In this document: positions 18,784-27,679 of the stretch, piece after piece
Position numbering within the stretch: position 1 is the first letter of the stretch
Layout of the letters: the number at the start of each line of letters is the position of its first letter
From: Veronia pacifica
Lineage (GTDB): Bacteria; Pseudomonadota; Gammaproteobacteria; Enterobacterales; Vibrionaceae
Direction of reading: 5' to 3'
Assembly (NCBI RefSeq): GCF_001707825.1
Contig: NZ_LYBM01000023.1
Coordinates: forward strand, 17,252 to 81,251
DNA length: 64,000 nucleotides
The notes under the pieces: model-generated
Seen by the model: only the letters and a program-made list of their open reading frames with translations
What the model was told of the DNA's origin: nothing
Databases searched by the model: none
Made by a program: the position numbers and the translations under genes

Positions 18784-20982
18784 ATGACTCCCACTATTGC
18801 CCGTGTTGCGCTCCCGGTGCCTCTACACAAAACCTTCGACTATCTGATCAAGCCAGAGCAGCCTCCCGCTGTGGGCGGCAGGGTAAAGGTACCATTCGGT
18901 CGCCAGAGTAAAATAGGAATAGTGATTGAGCTGACTGACTGCTCTGAGTTTTCAGTTGAACAGCTCAAACAGATCCAGGAAGTTATTGATCATCAACCTC
19001 TTTGGCCACAGACCCTCTATCGTATTCTCGAATGGGCAAGCCGCTACTACCAGTACCCTCTCGGCGAGGCACTGGCAACCATTATGCCCGGTGCACTGCG
19101 CAAAGGAAAAGCGGCCAGTCATAATGATGAAGACCACTGGCGACTCACCCGCAATGGTATGGATATGCCGTCCGGTACGCTGAGTAGAGCTCCGAAGCAA
19201 GAACGTCTGATCAGCGCACTGAAAAAAGGAAGCATGAGCCAGTCTGATATTCAGACATTAGATATCAGCAACCCGGTAATAAAAGCCGTTGACGATAAAG
19301 GCTATATTGAACGTTGCGCAGCACCTGCCCCTTCGCCATGGCAGGACAGTTTCCAGATCACGGAAGAAAAACCGACGCTCAATCATGAGCAGGCCATGGC
19401 CGTGGCGACCATCAATGCCAATCAGGACTTCGCCAGTTATTTACTCGAAGGTGTTACTGGCTCGGGAAAAACAGAAGTTTACCTTAATCTGATCGAACCG
19501 GTTCTCAAACGGGGTCAGCAAGCACTTATTCTAGTGCCTGAGATAGGGCTGACACCGCAAACAATTAACCGCTTCAAACGTCGTTTTTCTGTTCCAGTCG
19601 CAGTGATGCACTCAGGACTCAACGAGACAGAACGCCTCAATGCCTGGCTGGATGCCAGAGATAACCGTGCAGCGATTATTATCGGTACTCGCTCAGCCTT
19701 GTTCTCTCCCAGTCATCACACTGGCATTATCATCATTGATGAGGAGCATGACAGTTCTTACAAACAACAGGACAGTTTCCGTTATCATGCCCGCGATCTT
19801 GCTGTATTCAGAGCCCGGGAAGAGAACATTCCTATTGTACTGGGATCAGCAACGCCATCTTTGGAAACCCTCCACAATGCCAAAACAGGTAAATACCATC
19901 ATCTAACCCTTGCTCGCCGAGCAGGTAATGCTGTCAAAGCAAAACACGGTGTGCTGGATATTCGCGGTTTGCACCTTGAGGCTGGCCTGTCAGCCCCCCT
20001 GATTGCGGAAATGCGCAATCAGTTGTCACAGGGCAATCAGGTCATGCTATTTCTGAATCGTCGGGGATACTCTCCCGCGATGATGTGTCATGAGTGTGGT
20101 TGGCTGGCTGAGTGTAAACGTTGTGACGCTTACTTCACGCTTTATCAACAGTATCGTGAATTGCGCTGCCATCACTGTGCAGTGCAGATTCCTGTCCCTC
20201 TTCAGTGCGGACAGTGCGGCTCAACCCAGCTCATCAGTGTCGGCGTGGGGACAGAACAGCTTGAACAGCATTTGGAAACCTTATTCCCTGAATATAAAAC
20301 CATCAGGATTGACCGCGACAATACTCGGCGAAAAGGCTCACTTGAGGGATACCTGCAAGCCATTCACAACAATGAATATCAGATCCTTATCGGAACACAG
20401 ATGCTGGCGAAAGGTCATCACTTCCCCAATGTCACCTTAGTTGCTCTTGTCGATGTTGACAGTGCACTATTCAGCAATGATTTCAGAGCACCAGAGCGTC
20501 TGGCTCAGCTTTTTGTTCAGGTGGCAGGGCGTGCAGGACGGGCGAGTAAGCCGGGCCTAGTGTTACTTCAGACCCACCACCCTGATCACGCACTTTTGCA
20601 GGCATTAATTCAGAAGGGATATCAGGATTTTTCTGTTAATGCACTGAATGAAAGACAACAAGCTATGTTACCGCCCTTCAGCTATTTTGCCCTTTTGCGG
20701 GCAGAGGGATTTGAATCAGAGCCAGTTGAGCAGTTTCTTCATCAAGCCAGAACCATATTTGAAGCATCTCCTTTTGAGAGTGAAGAATGCGCCGTGCTTG
20801 GACCAGCGCCAGCACCTTTAGCTCGCCGGGCAGGGAAATATCGTTGGCAACTGATCTTTCAGGCCCCCAACCGCCGCCTGTTACAGCAACGTCTCTCGTT
20901 AGCACTGCCAGCACTGCTACAGTTGCCTCTCGCTAAAAAGGTACGCTGGTCCCTTGATGTTGAACCGCAGGACATGAGCTGA
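18784..20982 (+). CDS. priA: Primosomal replication restart helicase PriA
   Basis: A 732-residue superfamily 2 DNA helicase that reloads the replisome at stalled forks. The N-terminal 3' DNA-binding domain covers about residues 1-180. The Walker A motif is LLEGVTGSGKTEVYL and the Walker B box is IIIDEEHDSSYKQQ. A cysteine-rich zinc insert lies at CHECGWLAECKRC through CHHCAVQIPVPLQCGQC, and the late helicase motif is GRAGRA. Length matches the family. It is divergent from rpmE and is followed by cytR, with no obvious terminator between. Confidence 0.98.
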   Translation: MTPTIARVALPVPLHKTFDYLIKPEQPPAVGGRVKVPFGRQSKIGIVIELTDCSEFSVEQLKQIQEVIDHQPLWPQTLYRILEWASRYYQYPLGEALATIMPGALRKGKAASHNDEDHWRLTRNGMDMPSGTLSRAPKQERLISALKKGSMSQSDIQTLDISNPVIKAVDDKGYIERCAAPAPSPWQDSFQITEEKPTLNHEQAMAVATINANQDFASYLLEGVTGSGKTEVYLNLIEPVLKRGQQALILVPEIGLTPQTINRFKRRFSVPVAVMHSGLNETERLNAWLDARDNRAAIIIGTRSALFSPSHHTGIIIIDEEHDSSYKQQDSFRYHARDLAVFRAREENIPIVLGSATPSLETLHNAKTGKYHHLTLARRAGNAVKAKHGVLDIRGLHLEAGLSAPLIAEMRNQLSQGNQVMLFLNRRGYSPAMMCHECGWLAECKRCDAYFTLYQQYRELRCHHCAVQIPVPLQCGQCGSTQLISVGVGTEQLEQHLETLFPEYKTIRIDRDNTRRKGSLEGYLQAIHNNEYQILIGTQMLAKGHHFPNVTLVALVDVDSALFSNDFRAPERLAQLFVQVAGRAGRASKPGLVLLQTHHPDHALLQALIQKGYQDFSVNALNERQQAMLPPFSYFALLRAEGFESEPVEQFLHQARTIFEASPFESEECAVLGPAPAPLARRAGKYRWQLIFQAPNRRLLQQRLSLALPALLQLPLAKKVRWSLDVEPQDMS

Positions 20983-21149
20983 TTAATTTTTATTCATTTA
21001 AGCCGATCTGGTTCACAAATTGATTGTAATTAGTGTTACCGTGGGCATGTTTCATCGCATATCTAACGAGTACAATGTGATTGGAGTGTTAAATTTTTTC
21101 AATTTTTGTTGACCCTTTAGGGAATAAAAGGAACAAGAGGAACTTTATT

Positions 21150-22154
21150 ATGGCGACAATGAAGGACGTTGCCCAGCTGGCCGGCGTGTCTACGGCTACT
21201 GTCTCTCGAGCGCTGATGAACCCGGAGAAGGTTTCGGCATCGACCCGAAAGAAAGTTGAACAGGCTGTGATGGATGCAGGATACAGCCCCAACTCGCTGG
21301 CGCGCAACTTAAGACGTAACGAATCAAAAACCATTGTGGCAATTGTGCCCGATATCTGTGACCCATACTTCTCAGAGATCATCCGCGGTATTGAAGAAGC
21401 GGCAATGGAACATGGCTATCTGGTTCTGCTCGGTGACAGCGGCCAACAGGAAAGTCGCGAAAGTTCATTCGTCAACTTGGTGTTCACCAAGCAGGCAGAC
21501 GGTATGCTGCTACTCGGCACCGACTTACCGTTTGACGTGAGTAAACCAGAGCAGAAAAATCTGCCCCCAATGGTAATGGCCTGTGAATACGCCCCTGAGC
21601 TCGAACTGCCTACAGTCCATATTGATAACCTCACTGCTGCCTTTGAAGCCGTCAACTATCTGACTCAGGTTGGCCACAAGCGAATCGCGCAAATTACCGG
21701 CCGTCCGGACGCTGCATTAACCCAGTTCAGAATGCAAGGCTACCAACAAGCTCTTAGACGCTGCGGTGTGCCTATCAACCCTGCTTATAACGTAGAAGGC
21801 GATTTCACCTTCTCCGCCGGTGCTCGTGCAATGACGACACTACTCTCGCTGCCGCAACCGCCAACCGCTGTCTTCTGTCACAGTGATGTTATGGCTATCG
21901 GTGCGATGCAACAGGCAAAACGCTTAGGCTTCCGCGTCCCACACGACATTTCAATCGTCGGTTTTGACGACATCCAGTTTGCGGAATACTGCGATCCAGC
22001 ACTGACAACAGTCTCACAGCCCCGTTATGACATTGGTCGTCAGGCCATGCTGATGTTGCTGAAACTAATGAAGGGAACAGACATTCAGGCAGGCTCCCAC
22101 TTGCTTGATTCGAAACTGGTGATTCGTGAGAGTGTTGCACCGCCTTCACGCTAA
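21150..22154 (+). CDS. cytR: CytR, LacI-family nucleoside-uptake repressor
   Basis: A 334-residue LacI/GalR regulator. The N-terminal helix-turn-helix is MATMKDVAQLAGVSTATVSRALMNPEKVSASTRKKVEQA, followed by a hinge and a periplasmic-binding-like sensor domain. Its place between priA and ftsN is the conserved location of cytR, which supports the name. Family knowledge: CytR works with CRP, is relieved by cytidine, and controls nucleoside uptake and catabolism; in Vibrio cholerae it also affects biofilm and competence genes. A GGAACAAGAGG ribosome region precedes the start. Confidence 0.93.
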   Translation: MATMKDVAQLAGVSTATVSRALMNPEKVSASTRKKVEQAVMDAGYSPNSLARNLRRNESKTIVAIVPDICDPYFSEIIRGIEEAAMEHGYLVLLGDSGQQESRESSFVNLVFTKQADGMLLLGTDLPFDVSKPEQKNLPPMVMACEYAPELELPTVHIDNLTAAFEAVNYLTQVGHKRIAQITGRPDAALTQFRMQGYQQALRRCGVPINPAYNVEGDFTFSAGARAMTTLLSLPQPPTAVFCHSDVMAIGAMQQAKRLGFRVPHDISIVGFDDIQFAEYCDPALTTVSQPRYDIGRQAMLMLLKLMKGTDIQAGSHLLDSKLVIRESVAPPSR

Positions 22155-22231
22155 GTCGGTCAGGTGCTGGCAACCGCCAGCACAACCCTTTAACATAAAG
22201 GCTTCTAGTATCAGACTGAATCGATTACGAA

Positions 22232-22792
22232 GTGGCCACCAGAGATTATGTAAAGCGCAGCACCCCACCGCGCAGAAAACCGAAAGGTAGTAAAAAGGCA
22301 TCTCCCTCTCAAGGACGCGGCTTTCCCAAGTGGCTCTTTTTGATTGCACTGACCATGGCCGGGCTGTTTGGCTTTGGTCTTTATTACCTCTCTGTCAGCA
22401 CGCCTCCAGCACCGTCTCCAGCCGCAGTGAGTAAACCAAAAGCGCCAAAAAAAGAGAATACGCTACCACCTAAGCCGGAAGAGTCTTGGAGCTATATTGA
22501 GGAGCTGGAAAATAAGCAGGTAGAAGTCGAGGCGAAAGAACAACAGCTATCCGCCCGCCCTTATCTGATGCAGTGCGGCGCATACAAAAGCGAAAATCAA
22601 GCCAGCGAGCGTAAAGCCATGATTGCCTTTCAGGGTATTGAAAGTCAGGTAAAAGCGAGTCAGGGCAAAAAAGGGATGTGGTATCGGGTAGTCCTTGGCC
22701 CCTACCCACAAAAGCGCAAAGCAGAACGCGACAGAAACTTATTGAGAAAAGCAGGTATTGAACCCTGCGCCATCTGGTTTTGGCCGGAATAG
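22232..22792 (+). CDS. ftsN: Cell division protein FtsN
   Basis: A 186-residue inner-membrane division activator starting at a GTG codon. A basic cytoplasmic N-terminus (MATRDYVKRSTPPRRKPKGSK) leads into one transmembrane helix (WLFLIALTMAGLFGFGLYYL), a proline-rich periplasmic linker, then a C-terminal SPOR domain from about residue 110 (PYLMQCGAYKSENQASERK) that binds denuded septal peptidoglycan. Cysteines in QCGAY and PCAIW are placed as in other SPOR domains. It lies between cytR and hslV as in relatives. It is shorter than the Escherichia coli protein (319), mainly in the linker. Confidence 0.93.
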   Translation: MATRDYVKRSTPPRRKPKGSKKASPSQGRGFPKWLFLIALTMAGLFGFGLYYLSVSTPPAPSPAAVSKPKAPKKENTLPPKPEESWSYIEELENKQVEVEAKEQQLSARPYLMQCGAYKSENQASERKAMIAFQGIESQVKASQGKKGMWYRVVLGPYPQKRKAERDRNLLRKAGIEPCAIWFWPE

Positions 22793-22806
22793 ATAAAATA
22801 GCCTTC

Positions 22807-22827
22807 GCGGGGAAATCTTCTCCCCGC
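22807..22827 (+). terminator. Hairpin after ftsN
   Basis: GCGGGGA, seven-base loop, TCCCCGC is a perfect 7-bp GC-rich stem 15 bp past the ftsN stop. No T-tract follows, so termination is uncertain; it separates ftsN from the heat-shock promoter of hslVU. Confidence 0.45.
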
Positions 22828-22832
22828 CCTAC

Positions 22833-22862
22833 CTTGAAAATACTTATCCTCATCCCCACCTA
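22833..22862 (+). promoter_or_regulatory. Sigma-32 heat-shock promoter of hslVU
   Basis: CTTGAAA at 22833-22839, a 14-bp spacer, then CCCCACCTA at 22854-22862. This matches the RpoH consensus (CTTGAAA, 13-15 bp, CCCCATnTA) with one mismatch. It lies 53 bp before the hslV start, consistent with hslVU as a heat-shock operon. Confidence 0.88.
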
Positions 22863-22878
22863 TGTTCTAACACCAAAG

Positions 22879-22893
22879 TCTGGCCCTGCCAGA
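22879..22893 (+). promoter_or_regulatory. Small hairpin in the hslVU 5' leader
   Basis: TCTGGC, loop CCT, GCCAGA forms a perfect 6-bp stem in the short leader between the sigma-32 promoter and the hslV start. A stabilising leader hairpin has been described for Escherichia coli hslVU; equivalence here is inferred from position only. Confidence 0.55.
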
Positions 22894-22914
22894 AAATAAA
22901 AACAGAGGTTTTCC

Positions 22915-23442
22915 GTGACTACTATTGTATCCGTACGCCGCAATGGCAAAGTGGTTATCGCAGGTGACGGCCAGGTTTCACTGGGCAATACTGTGATGAA
23001 AGGCAACGCCAGAAAAGTGCGCCGCCTATATAACAACAAAGTACTGGCAGGTTTTGCCGGCGGCACTGCAGACGCATTTACCCTTTTCGAGCGATTTGAA
23101 AGCAAACTCGAAATGCATCAGGGACACCTAACCAAGGCTGCAGTTGAGATGGCGAAAGACTGGCGTACCGATCGCGCACTGCGTCGTCTTGAAGCCCTGC
23201 TGGCGGTTGCTGACGAGACGGCATCATTGATTATCACTGGTAATGGTGACGTTGTGCAGCCAGAAAACGATCTGATTGCCATTGGCTCAGGCGGTAATTT
23301 CGCTCAGGCAGCGGCTACTGCGCTGCTGGAAAACACTGAACTGGATGCCCGTGAAATTGCAGAAAAAGCACTGACTATTGCTGGAGATATCTGCGTATTC
23401 ACCAATCAGCACCATACTGTTGAAGAATTAGAGAAAAAATAG
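22915..23442 (+). CDS. hslV: HslV peptidase subunit of the HslUV protease
   Basis: A 175-residue proteasome-beta-like threonine peptidase starting at GTG. After removal of the initiator the protein begins [28 protein letters not shown], with catalytic Thr1. It forms a double hexamer capped by the HslU ATPase. The gene is 9 bp before hslU, with a good AGGAAAG site for the partner, and is driven by the sigma-32 promoter just upstream. Confidence 0.98.
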   Translation: MTTIVSVRRNGKVVIAGDGQVSLGNTVMKGNARKVRRLYNNKVLAGFAGGTADAFTLFERFESKLEMHQGHLTKAAVEMAKDWRTDRALRRLEALLAVADETASLIITGNGDVVQPENDLIAIGSGGNFAQAAATALLENTELDAREIAEKALTIAGDICVFTNQHHTVEELEKK

Positions 23443-23451
23443 GAAAGCCGC

Positions 23452-24786
23452 ATGTCTGATATGACTCCCCGCGAAATTGTTCATGAACTGGACCAACACA
23501 TCATCGGTCAGAACAAAGCGAAACGTGCCGTGGCCATTGCCCTTCGTAACCGCTGGCGCCGAATGCAGCTGAACGATGACCTGCGTGCTGAGGTAACTCC
23601 CAAGAATATCTTGATGATTGGTCCAACGGGTGTTGGTAAAACAGAAATAGCCCGTCGACTGGCTAAACTGGCAAACGCGCCGTTCATCAAAGTAGAAGCG
23701 ACCAAATTCACTGAAGTGGGTTATGTTGGTAAAGAAGTTGAGACAATTATCCGCGACCTGACAGACGTCGCGATGAAAATGACTCACCAACAGGCAACAG
23801 AAAAAGTGCGTTTCCGGGCTGAAGAACTGGCTGAAGAACGCATTCTGGATGTGCTTTTACCTCCTGCACGCGATGCGTGGGGAAAGGCTGAAGAACCTCA
23901 GGAAGATTCTTCTACCCGTCAAAGCTTCCGTAAGAAAATCCGCGAAGGAAAACTCGATGATAAAGAAATCGAGATGGATCTTGCTGCACCGCAGATGACC
24001 ATGGAAATCATGGCTCCACCGGGAATGGAAGAAATGACTAATCAGCTTCAGGGTATGTTCCAAAACCTTGGCGGTGGCGGTGCAACCAAAAAGCGTAAAC
24101 TGAAACTGAAAGATGCGCTGAAAGCGGCCACTGAAGAAGAAGCTGCAAAACTTGTTAATCAGGACGAGTTGAAAGAGCAGGCCATTCATTCTGTTGAGAA
24201 CAACGGCATCGTCTTCATCGATGAAATCGATAAAATCTGTAAGCGTGGCGAGAGCTCTGGGCCAGACGTATCGCGTGAAGGTGTTCAGCGCGATCTGCTG
24301 CCACTGGTAGAGGGTTCTACGGTATCAACGAAACACGGTATGGTGAAAACAGACCACATCCTGTTCATTGCCTCCGGCGCTTTCCAGGTTGCCCGTCCGT
24401 CTGATTTGATCCCTGAACTGCAAGGTCGTTTACCTATCCGTGTTGAGCTGGAAGCTCTGACTTCGTCAGACTTTAAGCGTATTCTGACCGAGCCGAACGC
24501 TTCTCTTACTGAACAATACTCAGCATTAATGGCTACAGAAAGCGTTGATCTGTCATTTACCGACGACGGTATTGAGGAAATCGCCAATGCAGCATGGCGT
24601 GTCAATGAGAAAACCGAAAACATCGGTGCTCGCCGTCTTCACACCGTGATGGAGCGTTTGATGGATGACATCTCCTTCGATGCCAGTGAAAAAGGCGGAG
24701 AGAAAACCATCATTGATGCAGAGTTTGTCAGAAACTATCTCAGTGATTTAGTCGAAGACGAAGATCTGAGCAGATTTATTCTTTAA
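23452..24786 (+). CDS. hslU: HslU ATPase subunit of the HslUV protease
   Basis: A 444-residue AAA+ unfoldase. Walker A is [16 protein letters not shown], Walker B is [11 protein letters not shown], the pore loop is [12 protein letters not shown], and the C-terminus ends EDLSRFIL, the tail that docks into HslV. The intermediate I-domain covers about residues 110-230 and is rich in charged residues. Length equals the family. It ends the hslVU operon; a terminator follows. Confidence 0.98.
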   Translation: MSDMTPREIVHELDQHIIGQNKAKRAVAIALRNRWRRMQLNDDLRAEVTPKNILMIGPTGVGKTEIARRLAKLANAPFIKVEATKFTEVGYVGKEVETIIRDLTDVAMKMTHQQATEKVRFRAEELAEERILDVLLPPARDAWGKAEEPQEDSSTRQSFRKKIREGKLDDKEIEMDLAAPQMTMEIMAPPGMEEMTNQLQGMFQNLGGGGATKKRKLKLKDALKAATEEEAAKLVNQDELKEQAIHSVENNGIVFIDEIDKICKRGESSGPDVSREGVQRDLLPLVEGSTVSTKHGMVKTDHILFIASGAFQVARPSDLIPELQGRLPIRVELEALTSSDFKRILTEPNASLTEQYSALMATESVDLSFTDDGIEEIANAAWRVNEKTENIGARRLHTVMERLMDDISFDASEKGGEKTIIDAEFVRNYLSDLVEDEDLSRFIL

Positions 24787-24810
24787 TTCATTAGAATTCA
24801 GTTAATACAT

Positions 24811-24837
24811 AAAGGCAGCCTTGTGGCTGCCTTTTTT
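24811..24837 (+). terminator. Terminator after hslU
   Basis: AAGGCAGCC, loop, GGCTGCCTT followed by a T-run, 25-50 bp after the hslU stop. Confidence 0.92.
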
Positions 24838-25044
24838 AATACTATCAATATTTTATATGATGAGTAACGCTAGACATACTAACTGGTATCGACCAGGATA
24901 AACTCCGGAACTGGTCAGTTTCTGGGCGCAATCGTTGCAAAGCCATAGGCAAACGTTATACTTTCTGGCATCAAACTAGGTCAACCTGCCAGGACTTTTG
25001 TCCAAGTGCCTGCCAGCCATGTTGAGACAACAAGACGTCAGATT

Positions 25045-25530
25045 ATGGAATACAATACTTCAGAACTTTGTGACATGTTCCTGGATCAAGTCGATGTACT
25101 GGAACCTATGTTCAGCTCTTATGGTGGCCGCAATTCATTTGGCGGCATGATAACGACAATAAAATGCTTTGAAGATAACGGTCTTATCCGTAATACAGCG
25201 AGCACAAACGGCGAAGGTAAAGTGATGCTTATTGACGGTGGCGGCTCGTTACGTCGTGCGCTGGTTGATGCCGATATTGTTTCTCTCGCCGTTGAAAATG
25301 GCTGGGAAGGTCTTATCGTTTATGGCTGTGTCAGAGATGTTGATGCAATAGACGAGATGGATATTGGTATTCAGGCACTGGCATCAATTCCTGTCGGTGC
25401 AGAAGACCAAGGCACTGGAGACATTGATTTACCTGTCAACTTTGGTGGAGTGACGTTTCTGCCTGAAGACCATGTTTATGCCGATACCACGGGCGTGATA
25501 CTTTCACCGGAACCCATTGATATCGAGTGA
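25045..25530 (+). CDS. rraA: Ribonuclease E activity regulator RraA
   Basis: A 161-residue trimeric ring protein that binds RNase E and inhibits RNA decay; it is structurally related to methyltransferases but inactive as one. [34 protein letters not shown] and [31 protein letters not shown] match the Escherichia coli protein closely and give the same length. An upstream in-frame ATG at 25006 is rejected because the family begins at 25045. It lies between hslU and convergent zapB, the conserved location. Confidence 0.96.
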   Translation: MEYNTSELCDMFLDQVDVLEPMFSSYGGRNSFGGMITTIKCFEDNGLIRNTASTNGEGKVMLIDGGGSLRRALVDADIVSLAVENGWEGLIVYGCVRDVDAIDEMDIGIQALASIPVGAEDQGTGDIDLPVNFGGVTFLPEDHVYADTTGVILSPEPIDIE

Positions 25531-25541
25531 AGATAATAAGA

Positions 25542-25559
25542 CAGAGCCTCACGGCTCTG
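25542..25559. terminator. Hairpin between rraA and zapB
   Basis: CAGAGCC, loop TCAC, GGCTCTG is a perfect 7-bp stem between two converging genes. The T-tract is lacking on both sides, so efficiency is uncertain. Confidence 0.5.
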
Positions 25560-25564
25560 CCTGA

Positions 25565-25807
25565 TCATTCTACTTCTTCGATTTTACCCAGCAGGCTTCT
25601 TACGCGGGTCTGCCATGCATCTTGATCCTGACGAAGCTTGTTATTTTCCTGCTCAAGCGCATCACGGTTTTCACGTGCTACCTCAGTTTCTCGGTTCAAG
25701 GCTTCGTTTTTTTCTTTCAGTTCTTCAATTTCCATTTGCAGCAAAGAGATAGTGTCTACAGCCATTTGCACTTTGGCTTCCAGCTGCTCTAAAATTTCCA
25801 ATGACAT
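25565..25807 (-). CDS. zapB: Cell division protein ZapB
   Basis: An 80-residue, almost wholly coiled-coil protein: heptad-like runs of Leu, Glu and Lys from [37 protein letters not shown] through the end. Family knowledge: ZapB binds ZapA and forms the layer that stabilises the Z ring. The ATG at 25807 fits the family N-terminus; a GTG three codons upstream is possible. It converges with rraA. Confidence 0.95.
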   Translation of the reverse strand: MSLEILEQLEAKVQMAVDTISLLQMEIEELKEKNEALNRETEVARENRDALEQENNKLRQDQDAWQTRVRSLLGKIEEVE

Positions 25808-26102
25808 CAAGGCCACCTATCGTTATTCAATAATCTATCGCGCCCGGTTGGACGCCCCACCGTCTGTATTTAACATCAGACAGTCCGTAGCCTCTATTCT
25901 ATCCCTGCAAATCGGCGCTGGCACCTGTCTAAATCGCATTTACCTGACAAACGAGCAAAATTAAATCAGATTCAGCGAAAAAAGAGATTGAGATGTAACA
26001 AAATCTATCTTTTATTATCTATGTCAAAGGAATATGAAAGTGGGATCCTTCTCAATTATCCATACACTTGTTCATGCTAACGTATGCATCGATCGTATCT
26101 CT

Positions 26103-26167
26103 CTTGGTACACACCAAGATCTGCCAAATATTGGCCAGACTGGCACAGATTTGTGCCAGTCCGTCTT
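26103..26167 (+). terminator. Tandem hairpins with terminator character upstream of glpX
   Basis: The first stem is CTTGGT-ACAC-ACCAAG. The second is a perfect 10-bp stem GACTGGCACA-GATT-TGTGCCAGTC at 26138-26161, followed by CGTCTTTTC. No gene lies within 300 bp upstream on the plus strand, so this may end a small noncoding RNA or act as an attenuator. Confidence 0.5.
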
Positions 26168-26264
26168 TTCAAATAATCACACGTCCTGAATCATAAATTG
26201 ATTCTTTCCTGTTACGCAGCAGTCACAGGGTTCTTTCGTTCAAGAGACTTAATGGTTTCAGTTG

Positions 26265-26280
26265 GCGCAAACGTTTACGC
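26265..26280. promoter_or_regulatory. PurR-like operator upstream of glpX
   Basis: GCGCAAACGTTTACGC is a 16-bp palindrome with one mismatch between half-sites and the central CG of LacI-family operators. It matches the PurR consensus ACGCAAACGTTTGCGT at 13 of 16 positions. It lies about 240 bp before the glpX start. Another LacI-family repressor could use it instead. Confidence 0.5.
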
Positions 26281-26517
26281 TTCGCTGTGATACACTCCCC
26301 GCCAATTTGAGGACTCTCGGGTAGCCCCTCCCCTATTTTCAATTTATGGGGACATGACATTGCTCGACGAGATGTTCACTTTGGTGCAGCGCAAACACCA
26401 GAGAACATAAACCCATCAAAAGCTTTGATAACTACCTAAACGGCCTAGCAACACTGTATTTCGGGCTGTTTCGATATAACAACAGTAAGTCACTACATGG
26501 CGACAACGGGAGCTGCA

Positions 26518-27525
26518 ATGAAACGCGATTTGGCAATGGCATTTTCACGAGTAACTGAAGGAGCGGCGCTGGCTGGCTATAAATGGCTTGGCCGTGGCGA
26601 TAAAAACCTAGCCGATGGCGCTGCCGTCGAAGCGATGCGTCTACTTCTCAATCAGACAGAGATCAGCGGTGAAATTGTCATTGGGGAGGGTGAAATTGAT
26701 GATGCCCCTATGCTTTATATAGGTGAACACGTTGGAGCAGGTGGAGACAGTGTTGATATTGCTGTTGATCCTATCGAAGGAACACGCATGACCGCCATGG
26801 GCCAGTCGAATGCACTGGCCGTGTTGGCCGCAGCAGAAAAAGGCTGCTTCCTCAAAGCGCCAGATATGTATATGGAAAAGCTGGTTGTAGGGCCAGAGGC
26901 AAAGGGCGCTATAGACCTCGACCTACCACTTGAGCAAAACCTTCGTAACATTGCCGATGCATTGCACAAATCGATTGAAGACTTGGTCGTGATCACGCTT
27001 GCCAAACCTCGCCATGATGCAGTCATTAGTCATATGCATCAAATGGGGTGCAAGGTATTTGCTATCCCTGATGGCGATGTCGCAGCCTCTATTCTGACCT
27101 GCATGCCAGACAGTGATGTTGATGTGATGTATGGCATTGGCGGTGCACCAGAGGGTGTAGTGTCAGCGGCAGTGATCAGGGCACTCGATGGCGATATGCA
27201 AGGTCGATTACTGCCACGACACGAGGTAAAAGGAGACTCAGAAGAAAACCGTCGATTGGGGGAAATTGAACAGCAGCGTTGTCAGGAAATGGGAATACTT
27301 GTCGGCAAAGCAATGAAACTGCAGGAAATGGCAAGAAGCGATAACGTTATATTTTCCGCAACGGGTATCACCAAAGGTGACCTGTTGGAGGGTATAAATC
27401 GTAGAGGTAATATAGCCACGACAGAAACATTGTTGATCAGAGGAAAATGCCGAACTATTCGCAGGATTCAATCTAGCCACTATTTAGAGCGAAAAGACGA
27501 GGCATTGAAAAACCTGATTATGTAG
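26518..27525 (+). CDS. glpX: Class II fructose-1,6-bisphosphatase
   Basis: A 335-residue gluconeogenic phosphatase of the GlpX type. Motifs include VIGEGEIDDAPMLYIGE, DIAVDPIEGTRMTAMGQSNALAVLA (metal and substrate site) and GIGGAPEGVVSAAVIRALDGDMQG. The ATG at 26518 (MKRDLAMAFSRVTEGAAL) follows GGGAG at good spacing and matches the Escherichia coli N-terminus; an ATG seven codons upstream is weaker. Unlike the enterobacterial glpFKX operon, this gene stands alone. Confidence 0.95.
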   Translation: MKRDLAMAFSRVTEGAALAGYKWLGRGDKNLADGAAVEAMRLLLNQTEISGEIVIGEGEIDDAPMLYIGEHVGAGGDSVDIAVDPIEGTRMTAMGQSNALAVLAAAEKGCFLKAPDMYMEKLVVGPEAKGAIDLDLPLEQNLRNIADALHKSIEDLVVITLAKPRHDAVISHMHQMGCKVFAIPDGDVAASILTCMPDSDVDVMYGIGGAPEGVVSAAVIRALDGDMQGRLLPRHEVKGDSEENRRLGEIEQQRCQEMGILVGKAMKLQEMARSDNVIFSATGITKGDLLEGINRRGNIATTETLLIRGKCRTIRRIQSSHYLERKDEALKNLIM

Positions 27526-27554
27526 TCACTAAGGGTCTGTGCCGTGACGTCAAA

Positions 27555-27574
27555 GCAGTGCCAATGGGCACTGC
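27555..27574 (+). terminator. Hairpin after glpX
   Basis: GCAGTGCC, loop AATG, GGCACTGC is a perfect 8-bp stem about 30 bp past the glpX stop, without a clear T-tract. Confidence 0.45.
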
Positions 27575-27679
27575 TCTAGGTCCTGAAGCAGGAATATTGA
27601 TCCCAATAAATCATCCAATTGTTTTATTAAGGCAACGCACTACATACTATTTCGGGAACAGCAATATCCTGAGTTAACC

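Larger units (their letters stand above)
25808..26517. other. zapB-glpX intergenic region (no confident gene)
   Basis: About 710 bp without a convincing protein gene. It should hold the zapB promoter; a TTGACA on the minus strand is at 26027-26022. Going right there are two hairpins (26103-26118 and 26138-26161), a PurR-like palindrome (26265-26280), a candidate -10 (TGATACACT) just after it, and an 18-codon open frame at 26354-26410. The glpFK genes that often precede glpX are absent. Confidence 0.5.

Noticed and set aside
25638..25964. A 108-codon plus-strand frame over zapB and its upstream region
   Set aside because: Low-complexity serine- and phenylalanine-rich product, antisense to the coiled-coil gene zapB, and no ribosome site.
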